From positions 124,001 to 188,000 of the forward strand of contig NZ_JAGPXE010000007.1 in NCBI RefSeq assembly GCF_018070075.1: DNA of 64,000 bases, given 5' to 3'. The stretch's first letter is position 1. Each line of letters begins with the position of its first letter. Made by a program: the position numbers and the translations under genes. The notes under the pieces were generated by a model that saw only the letters and a list, made by a program, of their open reading frames with translations, was not told the origin of the DNA and searched no databases. This DNA comes from Saccharopolyspora endophytica (lineage in GTDB: Bacteria; Actinomycetota; Actinomycetes; Mycobacteriales; Pseudonocardiaceae). This document shows positions 60,649 to 64,000 of this stretch, piece after piece.

Positions 60649-61941
60649 CACGTCGTGGGCGGCCTGGCTGTCGGGAACGGCGATGATGTCGAGGGTGCTG
60701 TGCTCGGTGTCGGCCGCGTCGGCGATCAGAGGCGCGGTCCGGGTGCCGATGGTGATCAGGACGTCGAGGCCGGCGCGTGCGGCGAGCACGCCGAGGTGGT
60801 GGTGGGCGCCAGCGGCGTGGTCGCCGAGGTCGGCCATCTCGCCGAGGACGGCGATCCGGCGGCGGGCGGACATGGTGCTCAGGGTGGTCAGCGCGGCGGC
60901 CATGGAGTCGGGGTTGGCGTTGTAGGCGTCGTGGAGGAGCGTGACCCCGTCGCCCCGCACGATGGTTTGCATGCGCCCGCCGCTGGCGGGTTCAGCGGCG
61001 CTCAGGGCATCGGCGATGGTGTGGTGGTCAAGGCCGAGGCCGAGGGCGAGGGCGGCGACGGCGAGGGCGTTGCCGACGTGGTGCCGGCCGGTCAGGCGGA
61101 GCGTGACGGGTGCCGTGCCCTCGGGAGTGTGCAGGGTGAAGCACGCCCGGCCGCGCGGCGTGACGTGCACATCTCGGGCGTATACGCCGTTGGGGTGGGG
61201 GCGCTGGCTCCACCAGCGGGTGCGGGCGGGGGTGAGCGGGGCCATCGCGGCGACGAGCGGATCGTCGGCGTTGAGGATGGCCAGCCCACCGTGGTCTGCA
61301 GAGGGGAGCCCGGTCAGTAGTTCGCTTTTGGCCGCGGCGATCCCGGTTTGCCCGTCGGGGTATTGACCGAGGTGGGCGGTGCCGACGTTGAGCACGACCC
61401 CGACGTGGGGGGTGACCAGGCCGCACAGGTAGCTGAGGTGTCCACGGCCCCGGGCGCCCATTTCCAGGATGAGGTAGCGGGTGTCGGGGGTGGCGCGCAG
61501 GACAGTGAGGGGAAAACCGAGCTCGTTGTTGAAGGAGCGGTCTGTGGCGGCGACCGGGCCGTGGTGTGCCAGGACCTGGGTGGCGAGATCTTTGGTCGTG
61601 GTCTTGCCGTTCGACCCGGTGATGCCGATCACGGTGGCCGGCAGTCGGTCTGCCACGTGGCGAGCCAGGTCGCCGAGCGCGCGGGTCACGTCGGTGACCT
61701 GGACGGCAGGGGCGGGCACCGGGCGTGCGGCCAGCACCAGGGCGGCTCCCGCGGCGAGGGCCGCTGATGCGTGGTAGTGCCCGTCGGTGCGCCGGCCGGG
61801 GAGGGCGGCGAACACGCCGCCGGGGTGGACCTGGCGGGAGTCGATGCTGGCGGGTGCGGTCACCAGCAGCGACGGGTCGGTCCCCGGGACGAGGTGACCG
61901 TCGGTGGCCGCGGCGATCGCGGCGGCGGTCAGGGGGATCAT
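60553..61941 (-). CDS. MurF-like UDP-MurNAc-tripeptide:D-Ala-D-Ala ligase
   Basis: 462 aa. ATP loop GITGSNGKTTTKD (109-116 core), FNNELGFPLTVL near 140, EMGARGRGHLSYLC near 160, and LHDAYNANPDSM near 335. All conserved residues of MurF are visible. It lies outside any division/cell-wall cluster, so it is likely a second copy. Its 3' end overlaps the Sua5-like gene on the other strand. Confidence 0.85.
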   Translation of the reverse strand: MIPLTAAAIAAATDGHLVPGTDPSLLVTAPASIDSRQVHPGGVFAALPGRRTDGHYHASAALAAGAALVLAARPVPAPAVQVTDVTRALGDLARHVADRLPATVIGITGSNGKTTTKDLATQVLAHHGPVAATDRSFNNELGFPLTVLRATPDTRYLILEMGARGRGHLSYLCGLVTPHVGVVLNVGTAHLGQYPDGQTGIAAAKSELLTGLPSADHGGLAILNADDPLVAAMAPLTPARTRWWSQRPHPNGVYARDVHVTPRGRACFTLHTPEGTAPVTLRLTGRHHVGNALAVAALALGLGLDHHTIADALSAAEPASGGRMQTIVRGDGVTLLHDAYNANPDSMAAALTTLSTMSARRRIAVLGEMADLGDHAAGAHHHLGVLAARAGLDVLITIGTRTAPLIADAADTEHSTLDIIAVPDSQAAHDVLSRILRPDDLVLIKASRAAHLEHLVAALSNR

Positions 61942-62013
61942 CGTGGTGACGCTCCTTCGGACGTGCAGTGGCTGGGGCCGGCCGGGTGGGTCTGCGGGGG
62001 TGGTGTCCGGGGG

Positions 62014-62883
62014 TTACGGGTTGCAGCATTCGCAGAACGTGGGATCGGCACGTCGTTGGCCGTCATCGCGAGGGTGGCGGCCGCGGTGCGGGCAGCGGGC
62101 ACACCCGTGGATCGTTGCCAGGGTCAGGCGGGTGGGCTCGCCACACGTGCCGCAGGGCAGACCAGGTTCGCGGTCCACCGGGCCGAATCCGGGGGTGCCG
62201 CAGGCCGGGCACAGGGTGGCCAGACGCGAGGCGAGTTGGTGGGCGAGCACGCTGATCTCCCGCATGCGGGTGGGGTTGACGTGCGCGCGCATGTCGGTCT
62301 CCAGTCGCGCCAGGCCATCGGTGGAGTGCGCGGTGCACCGGCTGATCGCCGCATCGAGGTCGGCACGGGTCTGGATGCCCTTGCAGATGGGGCCTGGAGC
62401 CCGCACGTCGGCGGGGCTGTGGGGACGGACGATGACCGCGTGGGCACCGAAACCGACGCGCGCCAGGTAGGCGTCGGTTTCCTCGTCGAGGCGGCGGGTC
62501 GTGGTGTGGCTGAAGTTCGTCGGTGTGGTTCGGCGCTCCAGGATGCAGACGTCCCGCACCGTGTCGAGGAAGGCGAGGATCTCCTGGCCGGCGCTCAGCA
62601 TTGGCGCGACCGGGTGCGGGCCGAAGGAGCCTTCGCTGGCCACGGCGAGTCCGAGGCCGGTCGACTCGATCGCGAGGCGCGCCTTGCGGACCGCGGTCTC
62701 GGCCGCCGACCCGGCGCGGGGGATCTCACCGGTGAAGGTGCCGAGCTGATCGGTGTCCACATCGTGGGCGAGCACAAGCCGCATGCCGGGGATCCGCGCC
62801 AGGGCGGCAGCGAGGGCTCGCTGCTTGCCGTGTCGGGTGGCCATCGCGACCGGTGCGCCCGCGTAGGGGTGCACGGCGAGCAT
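62014..62883 (-). CDS. DUF6671-family protein with zinc-ribbon end
   Basis: 289 aa. An alpha/beta N-terminal part is followed by a C-terminal cluster of CPAC, CGTC, CARC and CECC pairs (about residues 223-287), eight or more cysteines likely holding two zinc ions. The family is uncharacterised. Start ATG 62883 overlaps the stop of the winged-helix gene by one base, so that regulator is its operon mate. Confidence 0.7.
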   Translation of the reverse strand: MLAVHPYAGAPVAMATRHGKQRALAAALARIPGMRLVLAHDVDTDQLGTFTGEIPRAGSAAETAVRKARLAIESTGLGLAVASEGSFGPHPVAPMLSAGQEILAFLDTVRDVCILERRTTPTNFSHTTTRRLDEETDAYLARVGFGAHAVIVRPHSPADVRAPGPICKGIQTRADLDAAISRCTAHSTDGLARLETDMRAHVNPTRMREISVLAHQLASRLATLCPACGTPGFGPVDREPGLPCGTCGEPTRLTLATIHGCARCPHRGRHPRDDGQRRADPTFCECCNP

Positions 62884-63182
62884 TACACGAGGTTGCCGGA
62901 TCGGGCGTCGATGCCGGTGAGCAGGGCCACGAGCTGCCCGATGGCGGTGTCACGGTCCATCGGGTGCCGCAGCGGCAAATCCGGATGCAACCGGTACCGG
63001 TTGCGCCGCCCCTCCCTGGTGCGTTCCAGGTAGCCCGCCTCGACGAGGTCGGCCACGATGCGCTGCGCCGCCCGCTCGGTGATGCCCACCACCTCGGCCA
63101 CATCCCGCAACCGAACTTGTGGATCCCGCACCACGCACAGCAGTACGTGGGCGTGATTGGTCAAGAACGTCCACTCCTGCAT
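62883..63182 (-). CDS. Winged-helix regulator
   Basis: 99 aa. WTFLTNHAHVLLCVVRDPQV, GITERAAQRIVADLVEAGYL and REGRRNRYRLHP give a MarR-type winged helix nearly identical in plan to residues 53-135 of the 55938-56429 protein, without the N-terminal extension. ATG at 63182. It is divergent from the gene at 63309; a TATGATTCATA dyad lies between (63248-63258). Confidence 0.75.
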   Translation of the reverse strand: MQEWTFLTNHAHVLLCVVRDPQVRLRDVAEVVGITERAAQRIVADLVEAGYLERTREGRRNRYRLHPDLPLRHPMDRDTAIGQLVALLTGIDARSGNLV

Positions 63183-63247
63183 GGCCGCAACTGTACCTCG
63201 TCGGGGGTAACGCATGTCACGCTTGCCAAAGCACGTCATCAATGTCG

Positions 63248-63258
63248 TATGATTCATA
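63248..63258. promoter_or_regulatory. Small AT-rich dyad in the divergent region
   Basis: TATGA, one base, TCATA between the winged-helix gene and the gene at 63309. It is a possible operator of the regulator. Confidence 0.3.
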
Positions 63259-63308
63259 TCGCGTATTAGAACACAGGTCATTGGTAGCGTGCTTGGGAGG
63301 TGGGTGTC

Positions 63309-63767
63309 ATGGGCGACGAGGAGATGGCGCTCCCGTGGGAGAACCTGCTGCGGGAGGTGGGCGCGGTGGTCGACGCCGAGATGGCGGGCGTACTGACCGG
63401 CGAGCGCGCGGCCGATGAGGTGGCGCGGCGCTGGGCGCACCGGTGGGCCTCGCCGCCGCCGGACGTGGTGATCGACACCAGCCCGCCGGGCGTGCGGCGG
63501 GGGGCCGCGCAGAGCGTGGGTGCCTACATCGCCCGGGAGCTGGAACGGGGGCGGTCGCTGTACTGCGTGGTCCACGACGAGTTCGTCCGGGTGCGGATCG
63601 GGGGTTTCGACGGGCGTGCGTTGCCTCCGCATTGCCTGGAACACCTCGGTTCGCCGCCCGAGCCCGCTGCGGGCACCGGTGCTGAGCCGCGCGCCACCGA
63701 CCTCGCCGGAGCCCCGGCGACGCGCGGCGCGGCGGCGCGCGCGGGTCAGGAAGGTACGACGGCGTGA
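63309..63767 (+). CDS. Uncharacterised soluble protein
   Basis: 152 aa. No family recognised. It is helical at the start, then has a central beta-like segment ([20 protein letters not shown]) and a disordered Ala/Pro-rich tail. ATG at 63309 has GGAGG eight bases upstream. GTGA-coupled to the membrane protein that follows, so a small partner of it is likely. Confidence 0.55.
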   Translation: MGDEEMALPWENLLREVGAVVDAEMAGVLTGERAADEVARRWAHRWASPPPDVVIDTSPPGVRRGAAQSVGAYIARELERGRSLYCVVHDEFVRVRIGGFDGRALPPHCLEHLGSPPEPAAGTGAEPRATDLAGAPATRGAAARAGQEGTTA

Positions 63768-64000
63768 CAGGGGTGACGCTGCTCGTTTTGGTGGCCCTTC
63801 CCGCTGTTGCGGCCATGGCCGGGTCGATCCGGCGGCTACGAAGCTTGGCGCCCGCGTTGGGTGCGGGTGCGGCGCTGGTGGCCACCGCGCTGGCGGGGAC
63901 GCTGGCCGTGACGGTGGTAGTCGGCGGGCCGGTGGCGATGGTGCTGGCCAACCCGGACGGGCGAGCCTGGACCGGGCTGGTGGTCGACCACGTCGGGGCG
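63764..64000 (+). CDS. NuoL/Mrp-like membrane subunit, 3' end beyond window
   Basis: 79 codons visible. One hydrophobic helix ([15 protein letters not shown]), a short basic loop, a second helix, then [15 protein letters not shown], the pattern at the start of proton-conducting NuoL/MrpA/DabB-type subunits (segment before DALSAL). GTG at 63764 overlaps the previous stop. Too little is visible to choose between these. Confidence 0.5.
   Translation, partial: MTGVTLLVLVALPAVAAMAGSIRRLRSLAPALGAGAALVATALAGTLAVTVVVGGPVAMVLANPDGRAWTGLVVDHVGA

Overview
The window is high-GC DNA with dense, mostly ATGA/GTGA-coupled genes and frequent GTG starts. Together with a mycobacterial-type CmtR, an RbpA paralogue, an FxLD lanthipeptide cluster and many actinomycete-only families, this points to a filamentous actinobacterium, most likely of the Pseudonocardiaceae type (genus not determinable here). 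It reads as accessory chromosome: defence genes, metal and sulfur stress islands, a RiPP cluster, and several decayed gene fragments. I found no tRNA, rRNA, CRISPR array, transposase or integrase.

Layout. 1-0.8 kb: end of a DUF2637/Spd-like membrane protein of integrative-element type. 0.8-4.8 kb: three translationally coupled genes (DUF4297-type nuclease, small middle component, SMC-like ABC ATPase) that match the ABC-3C defence architecture. 5.0-6.8 kb: cmtR plus a CDF metal exporter. 7.0-9.7 kb: a MerR-controlled operon (thioredoxin fusion, merR, MerT-like protein, ACR3/BASS permease) with a 24-bp operator but no mercuric reductase. 9.8-15.5 kb: a sulfur/persulfide island (metallo-beta-lactamase-rhodanese fusion, MFS transporter, cysteine desulfurase, gamma-family PLP enzyme) facing an ArsR-rhodanese regulator. 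15.7-19.1 kb: a sigma-factor remnant, TetR/methyltransferase and P450/TetR pairs. 19.2-30.2 kb: genes of unknown or immune-like function (an uncharacterised gene pair, an AbiJ-NTD3 nuclease, a methyltransferase-STAND pair, an RbpA paralogue, an IMPase and a Nudix protein).

30.7-53.4 kb: RiPP-associated territory interrupted by a metal island. Two colinear pieces of a protein-isoaspartate-type methyltransferase gene (32.8-33.15 and 41.8-42.4 kb) flank about 8.6 kb carrying chrA, a two-component system with an ABC transporter, PepSY and DUF1259 secreted proteins, a split ChrB, and CopC. Next comes a complete FxLD class I lanthipeptide core: precursor, an intergenic attenuator-like hairpin, LanB, LanC, and a dehydratase-C/methyltransferase fusion. 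An XRE-TPR regulator is divergent from it. No dedicated protease or exporter gene is visible in the cluster.

53.5-64 kb: two TerC-family genes, each preceded by a yybP-ykoY-like (Mn2+) leader with an apparent Shine-Dalgarno-sequestering hairpin. The first is fired from a 65-bp near-perfect palindrome that holds two back-to-back promoters. A third leader of the same kind has its own promoter but no downstream gene. A 36-residue membrane ORF follows terC2. The window ends with FolC-like, TsaC/Sua5-like and MurF-like genes, a DUF6671 protein, a small winged-helix regulator and the start of a NuoL-like membrane protein.
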